A stretch of 42,769 nt of DNA from the NCBI GenBank assembly GCA_023511855.1, contig JAIMAR010000007.1:1-42769 (forward strand). Reading direction: 5' to 3'. Of the stretch, positions 36,375 through 42,769 are shown piece by piece (positions within the stretch are counted from its first letter, which is position 1; the number at the start of each line of letters is the position of its first letter). Below the pieces are notes generated by a model. It saw nothing but the letters and a program-made list of their open reading frames with translations. It ran no database searches and had not been told where the DNA came from. This DNA is from Bryobacteraceae bacterium (GTDB lineage Bacteria > Acidobacteriota > Terriglobia > Bryobacterales > Bryobacteraceae). The position numbers and the translations under genes are program-made.

Positions 36375-37412
36375 CTACCGCAGCAGTTCCTGGTAGACAG
36401 ACCAAGTTTGGTCCACCGCTTTTTCCCAGCGGAAGGCCGAGGCGCGGCGCCGGCCCCGCAGCGCCAGCTCTTCGCGCAGCCTGGCATCCTCGCTGAGCCT
36501 CTGCAATCCCGCGGCAATGCTCTCCGTATCTTCGGGATCCACCAGGAACACGGCATCGCCTCCGACCTCGGCGGTCGCCGAGCGGTTCGAAGTCAGCACC
36601 GCGATTCCCGAGGCCATCGCGTCGAGAACCGGCATCCCGAAGCCTTCGTCGAGAGACGGGAAGGCGAATAGGGAAGCGCGCTGATAAAGCCAGTTTAAGC
36701 GCCGCTCGGAAACATAGCCGTGCACCTCGATTTCGCGGCGGCGCGGACTGGACCCAATCCGCTCGAGGATCTGCTCGGCGCCAAATCCATAAGAGCCGGC
36801 CAGCGCCAGCCTCCACCCGGGGGCGCTCCTTTCGAAGGCTTCCACCAGGCGCAACGTGTTCTTACGCTTCTGGAGCGCGCCTACCATCAAGATTAGGTCC
36901 TCTTTCAGCAAAGGGGGATCCTGCCCGGAGGGCACGCGGCAGGTGGCCCCGTGGTAGATCACCCGAACCCGGTCCGGCGAAACCCCCAGCAGATCCTGCA
37001 CTTGCCGGGCGGTGAATTCGGAAACGGCGATGATTAGGTCGGCCCGCTCGGCTGCCTGCCGCGCCTGCAACGCAAAGCGCTGACGGAATTCCGGAGTGGA
37101 ATAATCGCCGGTGAGGACGAACAGATCATGAAACGTCGCCACCGCACGCTTCAGGCGCGCCGCGGGCAGCCGCTGATTGAGGCCATGAAAGACGTCGGCC
37201 TTGGGCGGCCAGCGCTCCAACAGCGGCCATCGCCGGCAATTGGGATAGAGCGTTTCGCGGAAAGAGGTCAACCAGCGGTGGGGCCGGTAGCAGTAGAAGA
37301 AGAAAGCCTCTGGATGGGATTGTGCTAATCCGAACAGAATCCGCCTCGAATAGACTCCGACACCGGACAGGTTTCGGTCCAGGCTATAGGTGGCGTCGAG
37401 GGCCGCTCTCAA
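36375..37412 (-). CDS. Glycosyltransferase family 4 (GT-B fold)
   Basis: A 345-residue retaining-type glycosyltransferase. The N-terminal domain begins MRAALDATYSLDRNLSGVGVYSRRI with the glycine-rich GVGVY loop and contains FHGLNQRLP and ATFHDLFVLTGDYS. The C-terminal nucleotide-sugar domain has VGALQKRKNTLRLVEAF, LALAGSYGFGAEQI, the FAFPSLDEGFGMPVLDAMASG block equivalent to the E-x7-E motif, and TSNRSATAEVGGDAVFLVDP. It probably transfers a sugar to a cell-surface polysaccharide or lipid; donor and acceptor are unknown. The start overlaps the stop of the sigma-54 activator gene by four bases (ATGA), so the two are translationally coupled and may share a pathway. Confidence 0.9.
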   Translation of the reverse strand: MRAALDATYSLDRNLSGVGVYSRRILFGLAQSHPEAFFFYCYRPHRWLTSFRETLYPNCRRWPLLERWPPKADVFHGLNQRLPAARLKRAVATFHDLFVLTGDYSTPEFRQRFALQARQAAERADLIIAVSEFTARQVQDLLGVSPDRVRVIYHGATCRVPSGQDPPLLKEDLILMVGALQKRKNTLRLVEAFERSAPGWRLALAGSYGFGAEQILERIGSSPRRREIEVHGYVSERRLNWLYQRASLFAFPSLDEGFGMPVLDAMASGIAVLTSNRSATAEVGGDAVFLVDPEDTESIAAGLQRLSEDARLREELALRGRRRASAFRWEKAVDQTWSVYQELLR

Positions 37413-38425
37413 TCGCTTATCCGGTACTCCTTCAACTTTCGGTATAGCGTTGTCCTGCCGATGCCCAACAGGTGCGCCGCCATCACTCTATCACCTTTGG
37501 TGAACTCCAGGGCGCGCCGGATCGCCTCCTTTTCCATTTCGGTCAGGGACGGCACCGGGCGCAGGCTTGGATGCTCCTGGAGGCTGCTGCGTTGGGGCCC
37601 AACGAGCGAGCCGCCTGCGGCGACGGCGGTCATGGTCGCTTGTCCAGCCCGCCGGGCGGCAAGGTGATTCTGGAGACCGGTGGGAAGGTCAGCAGCGTGG
37701 AGCAGCGGCCCGGAGTTGAGCGCCACCATCCGCTCGATGGCGTTTTCCAATTCGCGGACGTTTCCGGGCCAATCGTAGGACAGCATGGCGTCGAGGCACT
37801 CCCGGGTCAGACTGTGCCGTCCTCCGCCGTACTTCGCCAGAAAATGAGCGGCTAACTCCGGGATGTCCTCCTTGCGCTCCCGCAACGGCGGCAGACGCAG
37901 GGTCACTACATTCAGACGAAAGTAGAGGTCGGCGCGGAAGCGTCCTCGCTCCACTTCCTTTGCCAGGTCGCGGTTGGTGGCCGCGATGAGGCGGAAGTCG
38001 GCTCTCTTTAACTCGAGCGAACCCACCGGGCGGTACTCTTTCTGCTGAATCAGCCGCAAGAGCTTGGCTTGAAGCTCCAGCGGCAGCTCGCCGATCTCGT
38101 CAAAGAAAGCGGTCCCGCCGGAGGCGGCCTCCACCAAGCCGCGCTTGGCGGCTACGGCGCCGGTGAACGCGCCGCGCGCGTGTCCGAACAGTTCGCTTTC
38201 CAGAAGAGGGCCTGCCAGCGCGGAGCAATCGATCGGTACAAATGGACCCCGGTTGCGGACCGAATGGATGAGCCGTGCCGCAACTTCTTTTCCCGTTCCC
38301 GTCTCGCCGAGGATGAGCACCGGCGATTGGGTCTTGCCCGCTTTCTGAATGAGCTGCTGGACCTGGCGGATCCGGGGGGACCGGCCCACGAGGACGGGTG
38401 GGGGGTCCACTCCGAGTGGATGCAT
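37409..38425 (-). CDS. Stand-alone sigma-54 activator (AAA+ plus Fis HTH, no sensor domain)
   Basis: A 338-residue enhancer-binding protein made of an AAA+ domain from residue ~10 and a Fis HTH, with no N-terminal receiver, GAF or PAS domain. Visible motifs: Walker A GETGTGKE (40-47), GAFTGA (85-90), Walker B TAFFDE (105-110), [36 protein letters not shown], and the C-terminal HTH EMEKEAIRRALEFTKGDRVMAAHLLGIGRTTLYRKLKEY. Members without a sensor, such as PspF, are usually controlled by a partner protein. It follows rlpA by 12 bases and overlaps the glycosyltransferase gene by four, so an envelope or surface-polysaccharide role is inferred. The ATG has only a close CAGGA upstream. Confidence 0.9.
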   Translation of the reverse strand: MHPLGVDPPPVLVGRSPRIRQVQQLIQKAGKTQSPVLILGETGTGKEVAARLIHSVRNRGPFVPIDCSALAGPLLESELFGHARGAFTGAVAAKRGLVEAASGGTAFFDEIGELPLELQAKLLRLIQQKEYRPVGSLELKRADFRLIAATNRDLAKEVERGRFRADLYFRLNVVTLRLPPLRERKEDIPELAAHFLAKYGGGRHSLTRECLDAMLSYDWPGNVRELENAIERMVALNSGPLLHAADLPTGLQNHLAARRAGQATMTAVAAGGSLVGPQRSSLQEHPSLRPVPSLTEMEKEAIRRALEFTKGDRVMAAHLLGIGRTTLYRKLKEYRISD

Positions 38426-38437
38426 TCCTGTACCGGA

Positions 38438-39127
38438 TTATAGTTCATCCCCGGAGGGTTCATCGAGGCGCACCACGAACACCGCGCCGAACTCCGGCCG
38501 CAATTGCGCCGCCAGGATCCGGGCCTGCTCCTCGCTTGTCTCCTCTCCGATCAACACTCGCCAGAGCACCGTGGGGCCGTCGCGCTTCACCAGACGGCAG
38601 TGCCGGTATTGCGCTTGCAGCCTGCGGCGCATGCGCTCGGCGTTGTCCCGGTTCAGATAGGCGCCGACCTGAACCGCGAACCGTCCGCCCGCGGCGGCTG
38701 GACCGGAGACGACCTGCACGCGCACCTTCACGATTCCCGCCCGCACCATGTCGATCTCCCGCGCTGCCGCCAGCGAAAGGTCGATGATCCTTCCGTCGAC
38801 GAACGGCCCGCGGTCGGTGATGCGCACGCGCACGCGCTTGCGGTTGTCGAGGTTGGTCACTTCCACCCAGGTGCCGAAGGGAAGCGTCCGGTGCGCGGCG
38901 GTGAGCTTCTCCATGTCATAGATCTCACCGCTGGCGGTGCGCCGCCCGTGATAGGGATGGCCGTACCAACTGGCGATGCCGGTCTCCACGGCGCCGGGAC
39001 GCGCGGCCGCCGGCGCCGGCAGTCTTCGCTTCTTGCGACAACCCGCGGCCGCCGCGCAGCCGATCAGCAGCCAGAGCGCGCGGCGGCGGTCCAGCTCGGA
39101 AGCATTCATTGCGGGCGCCGGAGCCAT
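38438..39127 (-). CDS. rlpA: RlpA-like septal-ring lipoprotein with SPOR domain
   Basis: A 229-residue protein. After a short N-terminus comes ALWLLIGC with a lipobox-like LIGC, so it is probably a lipoprotein. The double-psi beta-barrel (about 48-135) has [37 protein letters not shown] and [20 protein letters not shown], typical of RlpA. The C-terminal SPOR domain (about 148-228, [18 protein letters not shown]) binds glycan strands lacking peptide stems at the division septum. In Pseudomonas RlpA is a lytic transglycosylase for such glycans. Start choice is uncertain: 39127 fits a TTTAAT -10-like hexamer at 39135-39140; 39136 and 39109 are alternatives. It heads the run with the sigma-54 activator and glycosyltransferase genes. 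Confidence 0.9.
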   Translation of the reverse strand: MAPAPAMNASELDRRRALWLLIGCAAAAGCRKKRRLPAPAAARPGAVETGIASWYGHPYHGRRTASGEIYDMEKLTAAHRTLPFGTWVEVTNLDNRKRVRVRITDRGPFVDGRIIDLSLAAAREIDMVRAGIVKVRVQVVSGPAAAGGRFAVQVGAYLNRDNAERMRRRLQAQYRHCRLVKRDGPTVLWRVLIGEETSEEQARILAAQLRPEFGAVFVVRLDEPSGDEL

Positions 39128-39218
39128 CTCCTCCATTAAAACAATTTCTGCGCAGCTCGTTTTTGCCGGATCCACTCCCCTCCGGAAAAGATTTTTTCGG
39201 CCTCCATGCATTTTTCTC

Positions 39219-39247
39219 TTGACTTTCGGCAAGAATGACTTTATATA
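39219..39247 (+). promoter_or_regulatory. Consensus promoter of the lysine-rich mini-gene
   Basis: TTGACT (39219-39224) and TATATA (39242-39247) are separated by exactly 17 bases, one of the two best promoters in the window. Transcription would start near 39254, giving a 53-base leader and a transcript of about 200 bases ending at the terminator at 39425. Confidence 0.85.
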
Positions 39248-39258
39248 TGAATCACGCT

Positions 39259-39277
39259 GCGATCTTTTCTGGATCGC
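39259..39277 (+). promoter_or_regulatory. Hairpin at the 5' end of the mini-gene transcript
   Basis: GCGATC (39259-39264) pairs with GATCGC (39272-39277) around a 7-base loop. It would form directly after the expected transcription start, a place where it could protect the mRNA. Confidence 0.45.
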
Positions 39278-39306
39278 GCAAATCTGATGTTTGGGAGAAT
39301 CAATCG

Positions 39307-39381
39307 ATGAAGAACGCAACGAAGAAGGCTGCAAAGCCGGCCAAGAAGAAGGCTGCAAAGCCCGCCAAGAAGAAGAAGTAA
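39307..39381 (+). CDS. 24-residue lysine/alanine-rich basic peptide
   Basis: A complete short gene: ATG at 39307, stop TAA at 39379-39381. The product is almost only Lys, Ala and Pro: MKNATKK, then two copies of AAKPAKK, then a KK tail. Thirteen of 24 residues are lysine. It resembles the tails of histone H1-like and HU-like nucleoid proteins, so nucleic-acid binding is a reasonable inference. GGGAGAA lies about nine bases upstream as ribosome site. A near-consensus promoter precedes it and an intrinsic terminator follows, so it is an independent transcription unit probably expressed strongly. The repeat is also visible in DNA. Alternatively the transcript could act as a small RNA. A second small GC hairpin lies at 39389-39402. 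Confidence 0.75.
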   Translation: MKNATKKAAKPAKKKAAKPAKKKK

Positions 39382-39424
39382 GCGAGGCGCCCCGCACGGG
39401 GCAGCAGCAACAGAAGGATCAACC

Positions 39425-39457
39425 GAGGCCCCCGGCAACGGGGGCCTCTTTTAGTTT
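39425..39457 (+). terminator. Intrinsic terminator of the mini-gene
   Basis: GAGGCCCCC (39425-39433), six-base loop, GGGGGCCTC (39440-39448), then TTTTAGTTT. A perfect 9-base GC stem with T tract. The tract overlaps the stop codon of the convergent midA gene. Confidence 0.92.
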
Positions 39458-40443
39458 CTTGGGGGCTTGTACTGGAGCAGCGCGCGGAATGTCTCGCCGA
39501 ATCCGAACAGCAGCGTCTTGAGCTGGAGCCTGCGCCGCAGCCTTTCCGCTTCCGTGGGGGCGCTCAGAGCGGTCGCGAATCCATCGGCCTCGCCCGCCGC
39601 CGCCAGCGCCGCCGCCAAGGACTCGAACCGGACCGTTTGCAAGCCGAGCCGTTCGCCGTGCAGTTGGAGAGCGGTGAACGCCACGTGCGCAGTGATGTCC
39701 TGCTCTCCAGGATCCGCCCAAACGTCCTCGAGGGCCGTGTGCCTCCGGTAGCTCATCAGCGTCCCCTGGGGGAAGCGGAGAAGCTCGCGCGAGGTGTAGC
39801 CGTAATCGATGGTGAACACGTAGCCCGACTCCAGCCGTTCGGCGATCCGATCCATCCAGCGCAGGGCCTCCAGACCGATCTCAACCCAAGCCTCATCGGC
39901 GGCTTGCATGAGGTACCGCTCGGCGTAGGCGGCGTGTTCGCCGCTCAGCGGGGGGCCTTCGGTCCAGCGGAAGCGGCCGTCCCGCCAGTCCACAAGCATC
40001 TCGACAAACTCAGCGCCCCGGCGCACAGCGACGTCCACCGGCAGCGCATCGAAGAACTCGTTGCTGAAAACGACTCCGCGAAAACGCTTCGGCCAATCCG
40101 ATGAGCCGAGTTCCACCGGGCAATAGCGGAACTCGCGCAGCGCGTCGGCCATCTCCATCCGGCCTGCCCCCAGCTCCACGACGGTGAAGTCCTCGGGTTC
40201 GCCCATCTCGCTTCGCAGCCGTCGGAGGATGGCGGCCACCAGGATCCCGAATACCGGCTGGAGTTGCTCGGCGGTGAAGTAGTCGCCCCGCTTGCCGAAA
40301 GGATCCCGGCCGCGGCGGTAGTAGCCAACTTCCGGGTGATACAACGCGATCTCCATGAACCGGCTGAAGCGCAGCGGCCCGCTGCGGGCGATCTCTTCCC
40401 GGAGCAGGGAAGCGGCGGAAGCGGTGGGACCGGGGCGGTTCAT
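39451..40443 (-). CDS. MidA/NDUFAF7-family SAM-dependent methyltransferase
   Basis: A 330-residue class-I methyltransferase of the COG1565 (MidA) family. In mitochondria the relative NDUFAF7 methylates an arginine in a complex I subunit; the bacterial substrate is less clear. The family N-terminus is clear: LLREEIARSGPLRFSRFMEIALYHPEVGYYRRG, then GKRGDYFTAEQLQPVFG. The SAM motif is VVELGAGRMEMA, followed by VVFSNEFFDALPVDV, FTIDYGYTSREL, GTLMSYRRHT and DITAHVAFTAL. Length is typical. The start at 40443 (MNRPG) is preferred over 40458 because a TAGTAT -10-like hexamer (40457-40462 on the minus strand) overlaps the earlier ATG. It is divergent from the 40474 gene. Confidence 0.88.
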   Translation of the reverse strand: MNRPGPTASAASLLREEIARSGPLRFSRFMEIALYHPEVGYYRRGRDPFGKRGDYFTAEQLQPVFGILVAAILRRLRSEMGEPEDFTVVELGAGRMEMADALREFRYCPVELGSSDWPKRFRGVVFSNEFFDALPVDVAVRRGAEFVEMLVDWRDGRFRWTEGPPLSGEHAAYAERYLMQAADEAWVEIGLEALRWMDRIAERLESGYVFTIDYGYTSRELLRFPQGTLMSYRRHTALEDVWADPGEQDITAHVAFTALQLHGERLGLQTVRFESLAAALAAAGEADGFATALSAPTEAERLRRRLQLKTLLFGFGETFRALLQYKPPRN

Positions 40444-40455
40444 CGTCGCATTTGC

Positions 40456-40462
40456 CATACTA
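40456..40462. promoter_or_regulatory. Overlapping divergent -10 elements
   Basis: The same seven bases read CATACT on the plus strand (40456-40461, towards 40474) and TAGTAT on the minus strand (40457-40462, towards midA). The starts are only 30 bases apart, so both leaders would be very short and the promoters mutually exclusive. Confidence 0.4.
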
Positions 40463-40473
40463 GCAGCGTAGGG

Positions 40474-41076
40474 ATGCGGTTGCCGGAAACGATCCGAGTC
40501 AAGCTGAGCAGCGAGGAAGCCGGCGCGATTTCCATGACTCCGGTTCTGAGCCGCGAGATGCCGCTGCGCGAGCTGGTGGAGTTGATGCTGGACTTCACCG
40601 GCAAAGACCCCGCCAGGGTGCACGAACTCCTGTTGCGGGGGACTCTCGTGATTGGCGCCTCCCGTTACCGCTGGTCCGGTTGGGATGCCGATCTGGAGGA
40701 GCTGACGGAGATGCTCGGCCTGCTGCCGGCTCCGCAGCCCGAGCGGCTCTTTGATCCGGATCATTGCGTACGTCTCATCCTCCTCGGCCCAGCCTTGCGC
40801 GTGGAGATCGGCAAACAGTCGGTCTGTGAGCGGCGGTTTCTTCGGCCACGCAGTTTCTGGGATGCGCTCATGGAGATCGCCGGCGAATGTGGGCTGGCTT
40901 ACGCCGGCTACAGCTACCGCGAACGCGCCGACCGCTACCGGTTGGAGATCAGCGCATCCCTGGCCGCCCGCCTCGCTTCCAGCGCCACCCTGCTCCGCTA
41001 CACCCGCCTCGGCGAGCACTTTCGCAACGGCTCGGTCGAGCGGATCGAGTTCCTGGTGGAACGAACCAACGCCTGA
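40474..41076 (+). CDS. Conserved-looking protein of unknown function
   Basis: A 200-residue soluble protein with no signal peptide or membrane segment. It begins RLPETIRVKLSSEEAGAISMTPVLSREMPLRELVELMLDFTGKDPARV, an N-terminal domain with a regulator-like helix. It continues LLRGTLVIGASRYRWSGWDADLEELTEMLGLLP and a C-terminal part rich in Arg and aromatic residues (EIAGECGLAYAGYSYRERADRYRLEISASL). No catalytic pattern is evident. The frame is open upstream, but that part is antisense to midA. GTAGGG lies directly before the ATG and CATACT at 40456-40461 suggests a nearly leaderless start. Another unknown gene follows after 40 bases. I do not recognise a family. Confidence 0.7.
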   Translation: MRLPETIRVKLSSEEAGAISMTPVLSREMPLRELVELMLDFTGKDPARVHELLLRGTLVIGASRYRWSGWDADLEELTEMLGLLPAPQPERLFDPDHCVRLILLGPALRVEIGKQSVCERRFLRPRSFWDALMEIAGECGLAYAGYSYRERADRYRLEISASLAARLASSATLLRYTRLGEHFRNGSVERIEFLVERTNA

Positions 41077-41088
41077 GCGCGGTTCTGT

Positions 41089-41094
41089 TATGAT
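41089..41094 (+). promoter_or_regulatory. Candidate -10 before the 41117 gene
   Basis: TATGAT lies 22 bases before the chosen ATG. It contains the alternative ATG at 41090, which is therefore less likely to be the start. Confidence 0.35.
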
Positions 41095-41116
41095 CTTGGC
41101 GGGGTGTAGCGCCGTC

Positions 41117-41659
41117 ATGCTCCGTGTGGATTCCAATCAAAGCTTGGCCGCCATCGAGGCTGCGCTGGTCCACGCTGCGCAGCGGAGGGGGATCAATGTT
41201 CTTTCCATCGCGCACCTGAACCGCCTGTTCCAACTGGCGGTGACTGCGCTTTCCAAAGACGCCATCTCCTTCACGGTTTGCCGTCCGGATCTGAGCGCCG
41301 CTCTGCTCGAAGCCGACATCCGCTTCGCCAACTTCATCCCTAGCCGGGTGACGGCGATCCAGGAGGATGGCGGTGTGATTCTGGAGTCGCTCACCGCCGC
41401 CGAAATCTGCCGGCTCATCGGCCGCCCCGAGCTGGAAGCGGCCGCCCTTCCCCTGGAGAACATGTTGCGAGAGTTGCTGGAGGAAGCGGCTCGAACGGGC
41501 CGTCCGGCCCGTGCGGATGCGCCCGCATCCGCCTACGAGCCCGGCGCCACTGAGGGCATGGTGAGTCCCCGCGCTACCATCCCCCAGCGCATTGATTGCT
41601 TTGGAAGCAAGGTGGAAGACATCGCCGGAACCGGCCAGCATGATTCGCCGGGAGGCTGA
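41117..41659 (+). CDS. DUF302-like domain protein
   Basis: A 180-residue soluble protein. Residues ~1-110 read DSNQSLAAIEAALVHAAQRRGINVLSIAHLN, then CRPDLSAALLEADIRFANFIPSRVTAIQEDGG. This strand-helix pattern with a NP/RP-type hinge and final EDGG turn resembles DUF302 proteins, whose function is unknown to me; the assignment is tentative. A helical segment follows (LPLENMLRELLEEAA), then a low-complexity tail rich in Ala, Pro and Arg. The start at 41117 is preferred over 41090 because the latter lies inside the presumed -10. It ends 10 bases before the convergent der stop. Confidence 0.65.
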   Translation: MLRVDSNQSLAAIEAALVHAAQRRGINVLSIAHLNRLFQLAVTALSKDAISFTVCRPDLSAALLEADIRFANFIPSRVTAIQEDGGVILESLTAAEICRLIGRPELEAAALPLENMLRELLEEAARTGRPARADAPASAYEPGATEGMVSPRATIPQRIDCFGSKVEDIAGTGQHDSPGG

Positions 41660-41669
41660 GACCGGCGCG

Positions 41670-42769
41670 CTACCCGCGTTTCTGACGGGTCTTGATCACG
41701 ATCGGCGTGCCCGTGAACCCGAAGCGTTCGCGCAAACGGTTGATCAAGTACCGTTCGGCGGAAAAATGAAGCTTGCCCGTTCGATCCGTGAATAGCACGA
41801 ACGCCGGCGGACGCACCGAAGGCTGAGTCACGTAATAGATTTTGATCTCCGGCTCGAAATGCAGCCCACCAATAAACCGGTTGAGCTCCGCGGTGGGGAT
41901 CCGTTGCGATGCGGCCTCGTAAACCCGCCGGATTAAGGGAAACAACTGGCCGGTCCCGGCGCCACTGAGCGCCGATACGAAGGCCACCGGCGCATACTCT
42001 AGGAATTTCATGGCCGTCCGCACCTTCTCCACGAACGCCTTCTTGTCCTTATTCGGTGCTAGATCCCACTTGTTGACGCAGAGGATGATGGCGCGGCCGT
42101 CTTCGTGGGCGTAGCCGCCAATGGTGGCGTCCAGGCCGACTACGCCTTCAACAGCATCCAGCACCACCAGCGCCACGTCGCATTGTCGTATGTGCTTGCG
42201 GGCCATGACCACGCTCAGCTTTTCCGCCATCAGCTTGGTCTTGCCCTTGCGCCGGATGCCCGCCGTATCCACGAAAGTGTACTGCCGTCCGTCGACGGTC
42301 ACGGTCTCATCGACGGCGTCCCTCGTAGTGCCGGCGATCTCACTGACAATCGCGCGATCTTGGCCCACCAGACGGTTCAGCAAGGTGGACTTGCCCACAT
42401 TCGGGCGGCCGATGATGGCCACGCGGATCGCCGCCGGGCTCTGTTCGCCCGCATCCTGCTCGGTGACGGGAAAGCCGGAGGTCACGTGGTCCAACAGCTC
42501 ATCGAGCCCGAGGCGGTGCTCGGCGGAAACGGGAAACAAGTGAGGGATGCCGAGAGAATGGAACTCGTGCGCCAGCGCTTCGCGCACGGGGCTGTCGATC
42601 TTGTTGACGGCTAAGGCGATGGGGCGCGCCAGGCGGCGCAGCAAGCGCGCCAGTTCCAGGTCGGCGGATGTCAATTCGCTCCGGCCATCGACCAGAAACA
42701 CAATGTGGTCCGCTCGCTCCAATGCGAACCGGGCCTGCCGGAAGATCTCGCTGGGAATCAGACCCGGGT
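41670..42769 (-). CDS. der: Ribosome-assembly GTPase Der (EngA), N-terminus beyond the window
   Basis: Der has two consecutive GTPase domains and a C-terminal KH-like domain and is needed for 50S ribosome maturation. The window holds about 366 codons. The end of the first G domain is visible: GLIPSEIFRQARFALERADHIVFLVDGRSELT and the G4 motif NKID. The complete second domain has GRPNVGKSTLLNRLV, GTTRDAVDE, DTAGIRRKGK and NKWD. The KH-like domain (IPTAELNRF, GLHFEPEIKIYYVTQPSVRPPAFVLFTD) and a basic tail follow. The G1 P-loop of the first domain lies outside the right edge, so the start cannot be placed. The ATG at 42722 is internal. Confidence 0.95.
   Translation of the reverse strand, partial: PGLIPSEIFRQARFALERADHIVFLVDGRSELTSADLELARLLRRLARPIALAVNKIDSPVREALAHEFHSLGIPHLFPVSAEHRLGLDELLDHVTSGFPVTEQDAGEQSPAAIRVAIIGRPNVGKSTLLNRLVGQDRAIVSEIAGTTRDAVDETVTVDGRQYTFVDTAGIRRKGKTKLMAEKLSVVMARKHIRQCDVALVVLDAVEGVVGLDATIGGYAHEDGRAIILCVNKWDLAPNKDKKAFVEKVRTAMKFLEYAPVAFVSALSGAGTGQLFPLIRRVYEAASQRIPTAELNRFIGGLHFEPEIKIYYVTQPSVRPPAFVLFTDRTGKLHFSAERYLINRLRERFGFTGTPIVIKTRQKRG

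Overview
The window is GC-rich, densely coded DNA carrying a mixed housekeeping and accessory gene set: transketolase, a PyrD-PyrK fusion, glycogen phosphorylase, acetyl-CoA synthetase, NadB, HslVU, pyruvate:flavodoxin oxidoreductase (NifJ), dnaK-dnaJ-hspR, xerC, trmFO, rlpA, midA and der. The gene content, lipoprotein style and the dnaK-dnaJ-hspR order without grpE suggest an environmental acidobacterium, perhaps of the Solibacter/Bryobacter group. That assignment is inference from recalled protein similarity, not a computed taxonomy.

Layout. The first ~460 bases encode a piece of an actinobacterial-looking acyltransferase fused head-on to the end of a transketolase gene, so the left edge is probably a contig chimera. 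2.4-9.4 kb holds central metabolism (PyrDK fusion, GlgP, Acs). 9.7-16.6 kb holds nadB, a CaCA-type exchanger, a secreted alpha/beta hydrolase, hslVU and an FN3 lipoprotein. 16.6-21.7 kb is a 400-base structured noncoding interval followed by nifJ, a translationally coupled DHOD-like gene and a strong terminator. 21.8-24.2 kb is an envelope-type signalling operon: ECF sigma factor, zinc anti-sigma factor with HEAT repeats, and a secreted double-PDZ protein. 24.3-29.7 kb is the most accessory-looking stretch. It holds an enolase-superfamily enzyme divergent from an RtcR-like CARF/AAA+/Fis sigma-54 activator, an ARPP-1 domain protein, a tRNA-Ile2(CAT), an orphan HicB with a vestigial hicA start, and a lipoprotein. 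29.7-36 kb, on the minus strand, is membrane protein-trmFO-xerC followed by dnaK-dnaJ-hspR. 36-39.1 kb holds a small unknown gene and an rlpA-sigma-54 activator-glycosyltransferase run. At 39.2-39.5 kb a 24-residue lysine-rich peptide gene has its own consensus promoter and terminator. The right end holds midA, two uncharacterised genes and the C-terminal part of der.

How the genes fit together. NifJ and the DHOD-like protein probably form one redox unit. HspR probably represses its own dnaK operon through a HAIR-like site lying on the dnaK promoter. The ECF/anti-sigma/PDZ trio looks like an envelope-stress circuit. The best candidate for an undescribed system is the CARF-sigma-54 activator next to the ARPP-1 protein. 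CARF domains sense nucleotide or RNA-end signals and ARPP-1 is named for association with ADP-ribose-linked families, yet none of the usual RtcR targets (rtcA, rtcB, Ro60) is present in the window.

Many genes here have a TAnnnT -10-like hexamer only 7-30 bases before the start codon, so short or leaderless mRNAs appear common. This was used to choose between alternative starts.
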